Positions 7,400 through 16,290 of a stretch of 64,000 bases of DNA are shown piece by piece. The translations under genes and the position numbers were made by a program. Each line of letters begins with the position of its first letter. The first letter of the stretch is position 1. The notes beneath the pieces were generated by a model that ran no database searches, was not told the DNA's origin, and saw only the letters and a list, made by a program, of their open reading frames with translations. Origin of the DNA: Paracoccus haematequi (lineage in GTDB: Bacteria; Pseudomonadota; Alphaproteobacteria; Rhodobacterales; Rhodobacteraceae); the NCBI RefSeq assembly GCF_900631945.1, contig NZ_UZWE01000031.1, forward strand, positions 1-64,000, written 5' to 3'.

Positions 7400-8707
7400 C
7401 TATCTCAGTTGCGCGCGCTTGGTTTCGGGCGCCCAGACCAGCGACACGACCAGTCCCACCAGCGGGAAGGCGGCCATGATCAGCAACGTGGCCGAGACCC
7501 CGTATTCCTGCATCGCCACCGGCAGCAGATAGGTCGCGGCGGCGGCGGAAATGCGAGAGAATGCGGCGGCGAAGCCGACCCCGGTGGACCGGATGCGGGT
7601 TTCGAAGATCTCGGACGGATAGACGAACTGCATGTTGTTGGCGGCGGGCGCGATGAACATGTAGCCCGCGAACAGCGACACCACCAGCCAGGTCGGCGCA
7701 TCGGGCAGCAATCCCAGGCCCAGCAGCAGGACGAACATGATCGCGAAGGTCGAGATCACGAAGCTTCTGCGCGTCAGCCAGTGCAGCAGCCACAGCCCGA
7801 AGACCGCGCCAAGAATCTGCAAGCCGTTCAGCAGGATGTCGACCGTCAGGCCGCTTTCGATGCCCAGGGATTTGAAGACCGGCAGCGCAAAGGTGAAGAT
7901 GGCGAAGAACGGGCCGATCTGGCAGAACCAGAAGAGACCGGCGTAAAGATGCGCCCGCCAGTTCGGGTGCCGGAACAGCTCGACCGGCGAGGGGTGGGTT
8001 TCCTCAAGCGCGATGGTCGGGATGGTGTAGCCGGTTCCGAAATGCCTGCGGACGATGTCCTCGGCCTCTTGCTCTCGGCCGCGCGCCTTGAGCCACATGG
8101 GGCTTTCGGGCAGGCCCAGCCGCAGCAGGAACGTGATCGCCGCCGGGATCGCGCTGCTGGCCAGCAGCAGCCGCCAGTTGTCGCCCTCGTAGGCCATCCC
8201 CACGAAGAAGGCGACGCTGAAGCCAATTTGCCAGGCCAGCGCGAAACTGCCCAGCAGCACCCCCCGGCCGCGACGGCGAGAGAATTCGGCCAGCACGGCG
8301 GTGCCCACCGCGTATTCCACGCCGATGGCCAGTCCCAGTGCCAGCCGCAGCACCACAAGCTGCCACATGTCCTGCACCAGATATTGCAGCAGGGACAGCA
8401 CCACGAAAGCCGCCAGGTTCCAGGCGAAGACCGGGCGGCGGCCATAGCGGTCGGCCAGGTTGCCGAAGATCAGCCCGCCGATGAACACGCCGATCAGGGC
8501 GCTTGCGGCGATCAGGCCCTGGTTCAGGCTGGAAAGCTGCATTTCGGTGCTGGCCAGGGCTAGCGACGGCCCGATGATGCCCAGGACATATCCGTCCAGG
8601 GCGGCGCCCCCCAGGATCGCCGCCGTGGCGACGATATGGATGCGTTTGAGGGGCGCCAGATCCAGCCCCGACGGATCGGAGGTTCCGGCAGTCTCAGTCA
8701 GTATCAT
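7400..8707 (-). CDS. MFS transporter (metabolite:H+ symporter type)
   Basis: This 435-residue integral membrane protein has twelve hydrophobic segments. The MFS signature GGLIFGNLADRYGRRPVF lies between helices 2 and 3, and AEFSRRRGRG follows helix 4, as in aromatic acid/sugar-type symporters. The ATG at 8707 has an ideal GGGAGGAGATAC leader. A longer in-frame start at 8743 has none. It probably imports the substrate, likely an organic acid or amine derivative, of the island enzymes around it. It is on the same strand as the SSADH gene but separated from it by a 472-base gap holding a candidate operator. Confidence 0.85.
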   Translation of the reverse strand: MILTETAGTSDPSGLDLAPLKRIHIVATAAILGGAALDGYVLGIIGPSLALASTEMQLSSLNQGLIAASALIGVFIGGLIFGNLADRYGRRPVFAWNLAAFVVLSLLQYLVQDMWQLVVLRLALGLAIGVEYAVGTAVLAEFSRRRGRGVLLGSFALAWQIGFSVAFFVGMAYEGDNWRLLLASSAIPAAITFLLRLGLPESPMWLKARGREQEAEDIVRRHFGTGYTIPTIALEETHPSPVELFRHPNWRAHLYAGLFWFCQIGPFFAIFTFALPVFKSLGIESGLTVDILLNGLQILGAVFGLWLLHWLTRRSFVISTFAIMFVLLLGLGLLPDAPTWLVVSLFAGYMFIAPAANNMQFVYPSEIFETRIRSTGVGFAAAFSRISAAAATYLLPVAMQEYGVSATLLIMAAFPLVGLVVSLVWAPETKRAQLR

Positions 8708-9179
8708 GTATCTCCTCCCAGAGATGTCTTGGCCGGGCGGCAAGGCCCGCGATGACCGTGATGGCTACGCAGATCGAGGGTGCGTGTTGCTGCGCGGGCG
8801 ACGGGATCCATGCCGTTTGCGACAGGCAGCACGCCGGTCATGCGGAGGCGGCGCCCGGCACGGTACCGGAAATCCTTAACATTTTCAGGAGGATTTGGGC
8901 GAATGACAAATGGTCATCGAAACCATCGGCATTTTCGATCTGCGGCCCGTGCATGACGCGCGAGGCGATCTTGCAGTCCGGTCTTCAAGGGAAAAGGCGC
9001 CCCGTCAGGCGCCCTTGCTCAAGCGCCCTGAAGGCGCTCGAAATGTCGGTCCCTACAATCCTGCCGCCGCCGAGAGGGTGCAGGCGCATGACGATGGCCG
9101 TGCCGGTCCGGATCTCGGTCATGGAACGACCCGGCTTTGGTCCGGCCCCGCAACCCCGCAGGTGGCGGGGCAGGATGGC
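8708..9179. other. 472-base intergenic region between the SSADH and MFS genes
   Basis: No convincing gene was found here. The part near 8708 should carry the MFS promoter. A LysR-like palindrome is annotated separately at 8903-8917. Near the SSADH end is a GC hairpin, CCCCGC/GCGGGG at 9154-9170, without a T-run. A 45-codon minus-strand frame at 8985-9122 (starts MTEIRTGTAIVMRLHP) lacks a ribosome site and is not called as a gene. A 17-codon plus-strand frame at 8903-8956 does follow a good AGGAGG but leads to no downstream gene on that strand. Confidence 0.6.
8903..8917. promoter_or_regulatory. candidate LysR-type operator upstream of the MFS gene
   Basis: ATGACAAATGGTCAT is a perfect 5-bp palindrome (ATGAC-N5-GTCAT) with internal T-N11-A spacing. 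A second, overlapping palindrome ATGGT-N7-ACCAT covers 8910-8926. It lies about 195 bases upstream of the MFS start and is the most symmetric of the three ATGACA elements in this island. The distance is long for direct control, so the promoter may lie inside the 8708-8900 stretch. Confidence 0.5.
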
Positions 9180-10643
9180 TTACAGCCCGCCGAAATGGAA
9201 CGCCTTGGTTTCCAGGTATTCCTCGATCCCCTCCTGCGCGCCCTCGCGGCCCAGGCCCGAGGCCTTGACGCCGCCGAAGGGCGCCTCGGCATGGCTGACC
9301 GCGCCGGTGTTCAGGCCGACCAGCCCGGCCTCCAGCGCCTCGCCGAAGCGGAAGGCGCGGGCCATGTCGCGGGTGAAGAAATAGGCGGCCAGGCCGAAGG
9401 GCGTGCCATTGGCGATGGCCAGCGCCTCGTCCTCGGTCTCGAAGCGGAAGATCGGCGCGACCGGGCCGAAGGTTTCCTCCGAGGCCAGCCGCATTTCGGT
9501 CGTGGCGCCCACCAACACGGTCGGGTCGGCGAACTGCTGCCCCAGGTCGCGTGTCGCGGTGGCGCGGGTTGCGCCCTTGGACAGCGCGTCGTCGATATGG
9601 GCGCCGATCTTGTCGATGGCGGCGGGGTTGATCATCGGGCCGATCTGGACCCCCGGTTCGGTGCCGGGGCCGACCTTCAGCGCATCGACGCGGGCGGCCA
9701 GCGCCGCGACGAAGGCGTCGTGGATGCCCGATTGCACAAGGATGCGGTTCGCGCAGACGCAGGTCTGCCCGCCGTTGCGGAACTTGCTGACCATCGCGCC
9801 TTCCACCGCGGCATCCAGATCCGCGTCGTCGAAGACGATGAAGGGCGCGTTGCCGCCCAGTTCCAGCGACATCTTCTTCAGCGTCGGCGCGCATTGCTCG
9901 GCCAGCAGGGCGCCGACGCGGGTCGATCCGGTGAAGGACAGCTTGCGCACCACCGGGCTTGCGGTCAGCGCGCTGCCGATCGCCTCGGGCCGGCCGGTCA
10001 GGATGTTCAGCACGCCCGCCGGGATCCCCGCGCGTTCCGCCAGCACGCCAAGCGCCAGCGCCGAATAGGGGGTGAAATCCGAGGGCTTGATGACCATCGT
10101 GCAGCCCGCCGCCAGGCCAGGCGCGACCTTGCGGGTGATCATCGCATTGGGAAAGTTCCACGGCGTGATGATGGCGCAGACGCCGACCGGCTCTTTCATC
10201 GCAAAGATCTTCTTGCCCGGCACGGGCGAGGGGATGATCTTGCCGTTGATCCGCCGCGCTTCCTCGGCGAACCAGCGCACGAAGCTGGCGCCATACAGGA
10301 TCTCTCCCCGCGCCTCGGCCAAGGGCTTGCCCTGTTCGCGGGTCAGGATCAGCGCCAGGTCGTCGGCATGGTCCAGGATCAGCTGGTGCCAGGCCATCAG
10401 CAGGTCGGCGCGGTCGGCATGGGTGCGCGCCTTCCATGCTTTCATGGCGGTTTCGGCGGCGGCGATGGCGGCCTCGGTCTCGGCCGCCGTGCAGTCGGGC
10501 ATCCGGCCCAGCACGTCGCCGGTCGCAGGGTCGATCACGTCCATGTCGGCCCGCGCCAGCCATTCGCCGTCGATCAGCGCGGCTTCGCGGAACAGGCCGG
10601 GATCCTTCAGGGCGCTGCGGATGTCGTTCGGAGTGGTGGTCAT
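9180..10643 (-). CDS. gabD: NAD(P)-dependent succinate-semialdehyde dehydrogenase
   Basis: This 487-residue aldehyde dehydrogenase oxidises succinate semialdehyde to succinate, feeding the TCA cycle. The coenzyme-binding TPWNFPNAMITRK segment is near residue 155. The general-base Glu is in LELGGNAPF (about 260) and the catalytic Cys in NGGQTCVCAN (about 294). The length and the motif pattern, including the double-Cys QTCVC, match the GabD group. The gene overlaps the upstream dehydrogenase gene by 4 bases, so they are translationally coupled. Together with the aminotransferase and PuuB-like oxidase it fits GABA or polyamine catabolism. A related semialdehyde substrate is possible. Confidence 0.88.
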   Translation of the reverse strand: MTTTPNDIRSALKDPGLFREAALIDGEWLARADMDVIDPATGDVLGRMPDCTAAETEAAIAAAETAMKAWKARTHADRADLLMAWHQLILDHADDLALILTREQGKPLAEARGEILYGASFVRWFAEEARRINGKIIPSPVPGKKIFAMKEPVGVCAIITPWNFPNAMITRKVAPGLAAGCTMVIKPSDFTPYSALALGVLAERAGIPAGVLNILTGRPEAIGSALTASPVVRKLSFTGSTRVGALLAEQCAPTLKKMSLELGGNAPFIVFDDADLDAAVEGAMVSKFRNGGQTCVCANRILVQSGIHDAFVAALAARVDALKVGPGTEPGVQIGPMINPAAIDKIGAHIDDALSKGATRATATRDLGQQFADPTVLVGATTEMRLASEETFGPVAPIFRFETEDEALAIANGTPFGLAAYFFTRDMARAFRFGEALEAGLVGLNTGAVSHAEAPFGGVKASGLGREGAQEGIEEYLETKAFHFGGL

Positions 10644-11692
10644 GCGTTCTCCTCCAGCGCGGCGATCACGGCGGCGGTGATTTCCTGGGTTCCGTGCAGG
10701 CCGGGACGGATGCCGATGCCGCGCGCGGTCGCCGATTCGATGGCGGCCAGCACAGCGGCGGCGGCGTCGGTTTCGCCCAGGTGTTCCAGCATCTGCGCCC
10801 CCGACCAGATCGCGGCGATGGGGTTGGCGATGTTCTTGCCCGCGATATCGGGGGCCGAGCCATGCACGGGTTCGAACATCGACGGCACGCTGCGGTCGGG
10901 ATTGATGTTGGCCGAGGCCGCGAAGCCCAGGCCGCCCTGGATCGCCGCGCCCAGGTCGGTCAGGATGTCGCCGAACAGGTTCGACGCCACCACCACGTCC
11001 AGATCCTGGGGCGCCATCACCATCTTGGCGGCCATTGCGTCGATATGCATGGGACTGACCGTCACGTCCGGGTATTCGGCGGCCAGTTCGCGCGTCACCT
11101 CGTCCCAGAACACCATCGAGTATTTCTGCGCGTTCGATTTCGTGACCGAGGTCAGGTGCTTCCTGCGCGCCCTTGCCTGTTCGAAGCCGAAGCGCAGGAT
11201 CCGTTCCACCCCCTTGCGGGTGAAGATCGAGGTTTCCACCGCGACCTCGTTGTCGCGGCCCTGGTGGACGCGGCCCCCAGCGCCGGAATATTCGCCCTCG
11301 GTGTTCTCGCGGATGCAGAGGATGTCGAAGCCCTGCGCACGCAGCGGGCCTTCGACGCCGGGCAGCAGGCGGTGCGGGCGGATATTGGCGTATTGGTCGA
11401 AGGCCTTGCGGATCGGCAGCAGCAATCCGTGCAGCGACACTGAATCCGGCACCGTGGCGGGCCAGCCGACCGCACCCAGAAAGATCGCGTCGAAGGACCG
11501 CAACTGGTCGATGCCGTCTTCGGGCATCATCCGGCCGGTCGCCAGATAGGTTTCGCAGGACCAGTCGAAGCGCGTCTTGTCCAGGCCCAGGCCGAAACGC
11601 GCGGCGGCGGCGTCCAGCACCTGCATCGCCGCATCGGTAACATCGACCCCGATGCCGTCGCCCGGAATCAGCGCAAGCGTGTATGTGGTCAT
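10640..11692 (-). CDS. tartrate dehydrogenase/D-malate dehydrogenase (decarboxylating), isopropylmalate dehydrogenase family
   Basis: A 350-residue metal- and NAD-dependent beta-hydroxyacid oxidative decarboxylase. The start ALIPGDGIGVDVTDAAMQVL, the Arg-rich substrate segment (IRPHRLLPGVEG, with RENTEGEYSG near 135) and the Mg-binding DAMAAKMV near 218 identify the family. The TWSCE/LGAVGWP pattern and DSVSLHGLLLPIRKAFDQYA point to the TtuC/DmlA branch rather than LeuB or Icd. The ATG at 11692 was chosen over 11737 because it begins the conserved N-terminus. It would convert D-malate or tartrate to pyruvate or related products. It is the first gene of a two-gene unit with the downstream gabD. 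Confidence 0.85.
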   Translation of the reverse strand: MTTYTLALIPGDGIGVDVTDAAMQVLDAAAARFGLGLDKTRFDWSCETYLATGRMMPEDGIDQLRSFDAIFLGAVGWPATVPDSVSLHGLLLPIRKAFDQYANIRPHRLLPGVEGPLRAQGFDILCIRENTEGEYSGAGGRVHQGRDNEVAVETSIFTRKGVERILRFGFEQARARRKHLTSVTKSNAQKYSMVFWDEVTRELAAEYPDVTVSPMHIDAMAAKMVMAPQDLDVVVASNLFGDILTDLGAAIQGGLGFAASANINPDRSVPSMFEPVHGSAPDIAGKNIANPIAAIWSGAQMLEHLGETDAAAAVLAAIESATARGIGIRPGLHGTQEITAAVIAALEENA

Positions 11693-11847
11693 GAAGACTC
11701 CTGCATGGTCGTGATTGCGTGGTTTGGCGAAAGTCATGCCACCGAACGCCTGGCGTTAGGTTTCGAAGATGACCCGCCTCCGGCAGTTTTCGCCACGCAG
11801 GGGCGGGCCGACGGAATTTTATGTCGCAGTCGGCCGCGCCCGTGCCG

Positions 11848-13542
11848 TCATCCGGGCAGAATCTCGAACCGCGTCACGTCGATCATCCCCCGGTCGGTGA
11901 TCTTCAGCGCCGGGATGACTGGCAGGGCCAGGAAGGCCAGTTGCAGGAAGGGTTCCTCCAGCGTGACCCCCAGCGACTTGGCCGCGTCGCGCAGCAGGAT
12001 CAGCCGGTCGCGGACCATCTCGAACGGATCGAGGCTCATCAGCCCCGCGACGGGCAGGGGCAGTTCGGCCAGGATGTCGCCCCCGCCCGCGACGACGAAG
12101 CCGCCCTCGATCTGCGACAGGCGGTTCGCGGCCCGCGCCATGTCGTCGTAATCGGCGCCGACGACGGCAATGTTGTGATGATCGTGGCACACGGTCGAGG
12201 CGATGGCCCCGCGCCGGATCCCGAAACCCTGGACAAAGCCCGTGGCGATGTTGCCGTTCCGGCCGTGGCGTTCGATCACGGCGATGCGGGCCAGATCGCG
12301 GGCCGGATCGGGGCGCTTGTCGCCATCCTGGGGCGCGATGTCGTGGGTCAGGTGGGCGGTGATGATCTTGCCCTCGATGATACCGATCACCGGGGTTTCG
12401 CTGCGGTTTCCGGCGCAGCGGAAGTCCTGCGGTCCGACATGCGGCGCCTTGACCGAGGCGCGGGCCACCGGCCGGGACGGCGGCCGCGCGGCAAAGGCCG
12501 CGTCATCGACGACCCGCCCGCCGCACAGCACCGCCTGCGCCCGGCAGCTTTCCAGACTGTCCAGTGCCACGATGTCGGCGCGCATCCCTGGCGCGATCAG
12601 CCCGCGATCCTTCAATCCGAAAGCCTCGGCCGCCGACAGCGAGGCCGCGCGATAGACCGCCAGCACCGGGCTGCCGCGCCGGATCAGTTCCCGGATCATG
12701 TGGTCCAGGTGCCCGTGTTCCGCGATGTCCAGCGGGTTCCGGTCGTCGGTGCAAAGGCACATATAGGGCGCGGTCACATCGGTCAGCACCGGCTGGAGCG
12801 CCGCCAGATCCTTGCTGACAGATCCCTCGCGGATCAGGACGCGCATTCCGTTGCGCAGCTTTTCCAGCGCCTCGGCGGCGGTCGTCGCCTCGTGTTCCGT
12901 GCGGATGCCCGCCGCGACATAGGCCGACAGGTCGCGCCCGGTCAGTTGCGGGCAATGGCCGTCGACATGGCCGCCCGCGAACAGCCGCAGCTTGGCCATG
13001 GCGGCGGGATCGCGGTGGATGACGCCGGGATAGTTCATGAACTCGGCCAGCCCGATAGACGACGGGTGACCCATCACCCTTTGCAGATCCGCCGCCTCGA
13101 TCCGCGCGCCCGAGGTCTCCATCTCGGTCGAGGGCACGCAGGACGACAGTTGCACGCGCAGGTCCATCAGCAGGCATTCGCTGGCCTTCTGGAACCAGCG
13201 GATGCCGTCCAGGCCGATGACATTCGCGATTTCGTGCGGATCGCAGATGGCGGTGGTGATGCCGCGCGGCGTCACGCAGCGGTCGAATTCATGGGGCGTG
13301 ACCAGGCTGCTTTCGACATGCAGATGCGTGTCGATAAAGCCCGGCACCAGGGTCAGGCCGGTCACGTCGATCACCTGCCGCGCCTCGTAGTCGCCGATCC
13401 CCGCGATCCGGTCGCCGCAGATCGCCACGTCCCCCGCCATCAGCGCCCCGGTGATCAGGTCGAAGACCCGCCCGCCCCGCAGCAGCAGATCGGCGGGTTC
13501 GTCGCCCCGCGCTTGGGCAATACGGCGTTCCAGATCGTCCAT
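11848..13542 (-). CDS. ade: adenine deaminase
   Basis: This 564-residue amidohydrolase converts adenine to hypoxanthine for purine salvage. The metal-binding HxH lies in [16 protein letters not shown] near residue 75. CDPHEIANV, a second His segment ([13 protein letters not shown]) and the C-terminal [28 protein letters not shown] region specific to the Ade group are present. The length is near the family norm of about 570-590. The protein is cytoplasmic and uses Mn or Fe. The gene stands alone, with 155 bases separating it from the next upstream gene and 91 on the other side. No regulator or purine transporter is adjacent. Confidence 0.92.
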   Translation of the reverse strand: MDDLERRIAQARGDEPADLLLRGGRVFDLITGALMAGDVAICGDRIAGIGDYEARQVIDVTGLTLVPGFIDTHLHVESSLVTPHEFDRCVTPRGITTAICDPHEIANVIGLDGIRWFQKASECLLMDLRVQLSSCVPSTEMETSGARIEAADLQRVMGHPSSIGLAEFMNYPGVIHRDPAAMAKLRLFAGGHVDGHCPQLTGRDLSAYVAAGIRTEHEATTAAEALEKLRNGMRVLIREGSVSKDLAALQPVLTDVTAPYMCLCTDDRNPLDIAEHGHLDHMIRELIRRGSPVLAVYRAASLSAAEAFGLKDRGLIAPGMRADIVALDSLESCRAQAVLCGGRVVDDAAFAARPPSRPVARASVKAPHVGPQDFRCAGNRSETPVIGIIEGKIITAHLTHDIAPQDGDKRPDPARDLARIAVIERHGRNGNIATGFVQGFGIRRGAIASTVCHDHHNIAVVGADYDDMARAANRLSQIEGGFVVAGGGDILAELPLPVAGLMSLDPFEMVRDRLILLRDAAKSLGVTLEEPFLQLAFLALPVIPALKITDRGMIDVTRFEILPG

Positions 13543-13633
13543 ATGCGCACCCTCCGTTCGCGTTAGAAGACCCGACGCAGGGGGCGGCGTCCAGAGGGGA
13601 TGAGGAAGGGCGCAAGGTTGTAATCGCCTAGAA

Positions 13634-14497
13634 CTACTGCCCCGGTTCCATCAGCCCCAGATCCATCAGTTGCCGGGCGCGCCACTGGAAGGGCTCGGAA
13701 TTTCGCCACCTGAAGCTGTCCACCGCGTCTCGGGATCCGGGATTGGTCGCCAGGGCCTTGGCGGCGCGGAAAGAGGCGATGGCGGCGGTCAGGTTGTGAT
13801 GCCAGGGGCAGGCATAGGTGTTGTATTCCGGGACGTTGAAGCGGTGATCGGCCTCGATGCGCAGGCCGGGGGCCGCACGGAACAGGGCGATGCGGTCGAT
13901 GCGGCGGCGGGCGGGGGGTACGTGCTCCTCGAACCGCCAGCGCAGGCCGCCGTGGAAATCCAGTTGCCGGTCCAGCGGTTGCCCGTCCGATCCCTTGCGG
14001 CCAAGCGCAAAATAGCCCGCCCGGTCGAACATCGCCTCGGTCAGGTTGACCGCGTTCGGATCACGGGCCAGATCGGGCGCATAGAGGTCGATCACATAGG
14101 TCAGCATCGCGTCGCGCCGTTCCTCGGCGTGGAAGGCCAGAAGCTCGGACACGGTGCGAGTTTCGGAAAAGGGAAAGAACAGGAATTCCGCGTTGTAGCA
14201 GTAGTAAAGCCAGGTTCCGGCGGGAACGGCCCGGATCACCGCATCCACCGCGCCCTGATGGGCCAGGGCGTCACGGGTGTTCCAGTGCAGGTTGGTCACG
14301 CGCCCCCCTGCGTCCGGCGGGACAGGAACCGGACCCGGCGACAGCGCAAGGATGTGGCGAAAGCCGAGGGCCAGGTGATGGCGCAACGTTTCTTCGACCG
14401 CCGCGTCGTCCTCGATCAGGATGAGGGCGATGGGGCCGCGCGCAAGAACCGGGGGGCGCGCCTTCAGGAACGCCGCCAGCGGCGGATGCGCCGTCAC
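13634..14497 (-). CDS. glycosyltransferase family 2-like protein
   Basis: A 287-residue protein recognised as one of the alphaproteobacterial glycosyltransferase-2-like proteins. The N-terminal half alternates strands and helices ([28 protein letters not shown]). [16 protein letters not shown] segment near 125 sits where the sugar-nucleotide/metal-binding part of a GT-A fold would be. The C-terminal half is rich in aromatic residues and Arg, with [20 protein letters not shown] near 220. No signal peptide is seen. The canonical DxD is not obvious, so the activity is unproven. It overlaps the upstream Ala-rich gene by 4 bases (ATGA), which suggests that the two products work together. Confidence 0.6.
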   Translation of the reverse strand: MTAHPPLAAFLKARPPVLARGPIALILIEDDAAVEETLRHHLALGFRHILALSPGPVPVPPDAGGRVTNLHWNTRDALAHQGAVDAVIRAVPAGTWLYYCYNAEFLFFPFSETRTVSELLAFHAEERRDAMLTYVIDLYAPDLARDPNAVNLTEAMFDRAGYFALGRKGSDGQPLDRQLDFHGGLRWRFEEHVPPARRRIDRIALFRAAPGLRIEADHRFNVPEYNTYACPWHHNLTAAIASFRAAKALATNPGSRDAVDSFRWRNSEPFQWRARQLMDLGLMEPGQ

Positions 14498-15114
14498 GGC
14501 ATCACGGCCTTGACCTGGTCGAGGGCCTGGCGCAGCAGGTCGGGATTGCTTCCGGCGGTTTCGACCAGGCGCTTCAGCGTGGCCTTCTGCGTCTCGCCGA
14601 TGGCGGCGGCGTCGATCAGCCGGGCCACCTCGGCCGCGTCGAACCCCTCGGGCGTCAACAGCGTCTGGATCCGCGCGGCGGTGACGGCGGCCGTTGCGGC
14701 CTGGTCCGTCGCCGCTGCGGCATCATGAGCGGCCTGGGCCGCGTCCTCGGCGGCTTGGGCAACGGGGGCGGCCGCGCCGCTGGCGGCGGTGGCTGCGGCA
14801 TCTGCCGCGCGGTCGGCCGCGTCCAGGGCCGCTTCGGCGGCGGCCTCGGCCTCGGCCGCGGCGTCGCTGACGGGGGCGACGCCCGCATCCTCGGACGCCT
14901 GGACCGCCTCGGCCGCGACATCGGCGGCGATCGCGGCGGCATCGGCTGCCGCGTCGGCGGCGGCCTCGGTCGCCTGGGTGGCAGCGGGGGCCGCGTCGGC
15001 CGCAGGCGCTTGCGTAACGGCAGGAGAAGCGGTTTCGGTGCGTCCGTCCTGCCAGAGCCACCATCCCCCCAGGCCAAGAGCCAGAATCACGATCAGGGCC
15101 GGAAGAATGCGCAT
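14494..15114 (-). CDS. Ala-rich membrane-anchored protein of unknown function
   Basis: A 206-residue protein with one N-terminal membrane segment ([19 protein letters not shown], residues 3-21). About 110 residues of Ala/Asp/Glu-rich low-complexity sequence follow (roughly 30-140), for example [21 protein letters not shown] more ordinary C-terminal domain (about 140-206) contains [19 protein letters not shown]. The middle is likely one long helix or coiled coil extending into the periplasm. The ATG at 15114 starts directly at the membrane segment. The ATGA overlap with the glycosyltransferase-like gene couples them. I do not recognise a family. Alanine runs of this kind arise readily in high-GC DNA. 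Confidence 0.6.
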   Translation of the reverse strand: MRILPALIVILALGLGGWWLWQDGRTETASPAVTQAPAADAAPAATQATEAAADAAADAAAIAADVAAEAVQASEDAGVAPVSDAAAEAEAAAEAALDAADRAADAAATAASGAAAPVAQAAEDAAQAAHDAAAATDQAATAAVTAARIQTLLTPEGFDAAEVARLIDAAAIGETQKATLKRLVETAGSNPDLLRQALDQVKAVMP

Positions 15115-15293
15115 GGCGGGGCTGTTCCTTGCAGGGGTTCGCCAAATCCTATGCCACAGGGGCATGGCGCGGAAAAGCCGCCGGGCGCGTCAAGCAGGCT
15201 CCAATTCTACCGTGCGAGCGATTCCCGACATCAAATCCGGTTGAATCATCCCGCTTTGACGCTTATTTTCCGTCCATTCCACATTGGCTATCC

Positions 15294-15309
15294 AAGGAGC
15301 ATCGCCATA
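15294..15309 (+). promoter_or_regulatory. infC ribosome-binding site and non-canonical AUA start codon
   Basis: AAGGAG at 15294-15299 is followed by CATCGCC and then ATA at 15307, a 7-base spacing. No ATG, GTG or TTG lies in frame at a suitable place before the conserved [10 protein letters not shown]-terminus. An in-frame ATC at 15301 is only one base from the Shine-Dalgarno and so is unlikely. Rare start codons (AUU, AUA, AUC) are the known basis for IF-3 repressing its own translation. Confidence 0.7.
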
Positions 15310-15846
15310 GCCCGCCGACCGCATAACGCACCGCCCACCCGTGATACCGGACCCCGCGTGAACGAACGCATCCGCGTATCCGAAATTCGCCTGATCGGCG
15401 CCGACGGAGAGAATGTCGGCGTGGTTCCGCCCTCGGTCGGGTTGCAGATGGCGCAGGACGCCGGGCTGGATCTGGTCGAAATCTCGCCCAACGCGACGCC
15501 GCCCGTCTGCAAGGTCATGGACCTGGGCAAGTTCAAGTATGAACAGCAGAAGCGCGAGGCCGAGGCCCGCAAGAAGCAGAAGATCATCGAGATCAAGGAA
15601 ATCAAGTTCCGTCCGGGAACCGATACCCACGATTACGATGTGAAGATGCGGTCCGTCATGAAGTTCCTGGGCGAAGGCGACAAGGTCAAGGTGACGCTGC
15701 GTTTCCGCGGCCGCGAAATGGCCCACCAGGATCTGGGGCTGGAACTGCTGAACCGCGTCCGCGACGACGTGGGCGAGGCGGGCAAGATCGAATCCATGCC
15801 CAAGCTGGAAGGCCGGCAGATGGTGATGATGATCGCCCCGAAATAG
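15307..15846 (+). CDS. infC: translation initiation factor IF-3
   Basis: IF-3 binds the 30S subunit, prevents premature 50S joining and checks the start codon and initiator tRNA. The 179-residue product has the N-domain ([40 protein letters not shown]) and a basic linker ([15 protein letters not shown]). The C-domain has [20 protein letters not shown] and [11 protein letters not shown] start at the ATA at 15307 gives [10 protein letters not shown], the N-terminus expected in Rhodobacteraceae. The use of a rare codon allows autoregulation. Unlike the common infC-rpmI-rplT-pheST order, the ribosomal protein genes and pheS are not next to it here. pheT is 1.9 kb away across two convergent genes. 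Confidence 0.95.
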   Translation: MARRPHNAPPTRDTGPRVNERIRVSEIRLIGADGENVGVVPPSVGLQMAQDAGLDLVEISPNATPPVCKVMDLGKFKYEQQKREAEARKKQKIIEIKEIKFRPGTDTHDYDVKMRSVMKFLGEGDKVKVTLRFRGREMAHQDLGLELLNRVRDDVGEAGKIESMPKLEGRQMVMMIAPK

Positions 15847-15865
15847 GGCGATCCGCCGTCGAAAA

Positions 15866-15898
15866 GGGGCCGCGCCGTGATTGCCGGCGCGGCCTTTC
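15866..15898. terminator. bidirectional Rho-independent terminator between infC and the TM2 gene
   Basis: A 10-bp stem GGCCGCGCCG/CGGCGCGGCC with 7-base loop TGATTGC is followed by TTT on the plus strand. It is preceded by GAAAAGG, giving a T-run for the minus strand. It lies 20 bases after infC and just beyond the stop of the convergent TM2 gene. Confidence 0.85.
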
Positions 15899-15900
15899 TG

Positions 15901-16260
15901 TCAGAACCGTCCCGCCATCAGCCGCTGCCGGATCACCGCCTGGTCGTCGCGGATCATGCCGGGGATCAGGAACAGGTCGATCACGGCCCAGACCCAGACG
16001 AAGGCCAGGGGAATCCAGCCGATCAGGATGGGCGCGGTCAGCGCACCGATTCCCGACAAGGCCAGCATGATGATCCCGCTAGCCCACCGGCCCAGATACA
16101 TCCGGTGAACGCCAAGTCCCCACAGCAGGAGCGCCAGCAGATAGGCGACCAGTTGCGATCTCGATTCGTTGGCAACGCGCTGTTCGATCAAAAGCTGTTG
16201 CTGAACAGTTTCCGGCAAGGGCCTCTCCATGGATGGGGGCGACAGCCGCCCCTTGCCCAT
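15901..16260 (-). CDS. TM2 domain-containing small membrane protein
   Basis: A 119-residue protein with two to three membrane segments. The TM2 signature (LVAYLLALLLWGLGVHRMYL then GRWASGIIMLALSGIGALTA, about 35-75) matches PF05154, a small two-helix domain with a G-x-H-R-x-Y-L turn. The final segment (IPLAFVWVWAVIDLFLIPGM) is also hydrophobic. Its function in bacteria is unknown. The ATG at 16260 is taken because an AGGGG sits 8-9 bases upstream. The ATG at 16230 (MERPLPETVQQQ) is an alternative that homologues may favour. It follows the secreted repeat-protein gene by 30 bases on the same strand. Confidence 0.75.
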   Translation of the reverse strand: MGKGRLSPPSMERPLPETVQQQLLIEQRVANESRSQLVAYLLALLLWGLGVHRMYLGRWASGIIMLALSGIGALTAPILIGWIPLAFVWVWAVIDLFLIPGMIRDDQAVIRQRLMAGRF

Positions 16261-16290
16261 AGATAGGAACCCCTGCGTCGGCTGCAAGGA

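Noticed and set aside
8903-8956. 17-codon His-containing frame (MTNGHRNHRHFRSAARA) with a good AGGAGG, considered as a leader peptide
   Set aside because: No gene follows on the plus strand that it could attenuate, and the same bases form the more convincing ATGAC palindrome.
9154-9170. CCCCGC/GCGGGG hairpin as gabD terminator
   Set aside because: The stem is only 6 bp and no T-run follows on the minus strand. It is recorded only within the intergenic description.
8910-11549. Very long plus-strand open frame opposite gabD and the tartrate-type dehydrogenase
   Set aside because: It is antisense to two clear enzyme genes. In DNA of this GC content stop codons are rare in the frame mirroring codon position 3, and the translation is low-complexity Arg/Gly/Gln-rich.
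15301-15303. ATC as infC start codon
   Set aside because: It lies one base from the Shine-Dalgarno, too close for initiation. ATA at 15307 has proper spacing.
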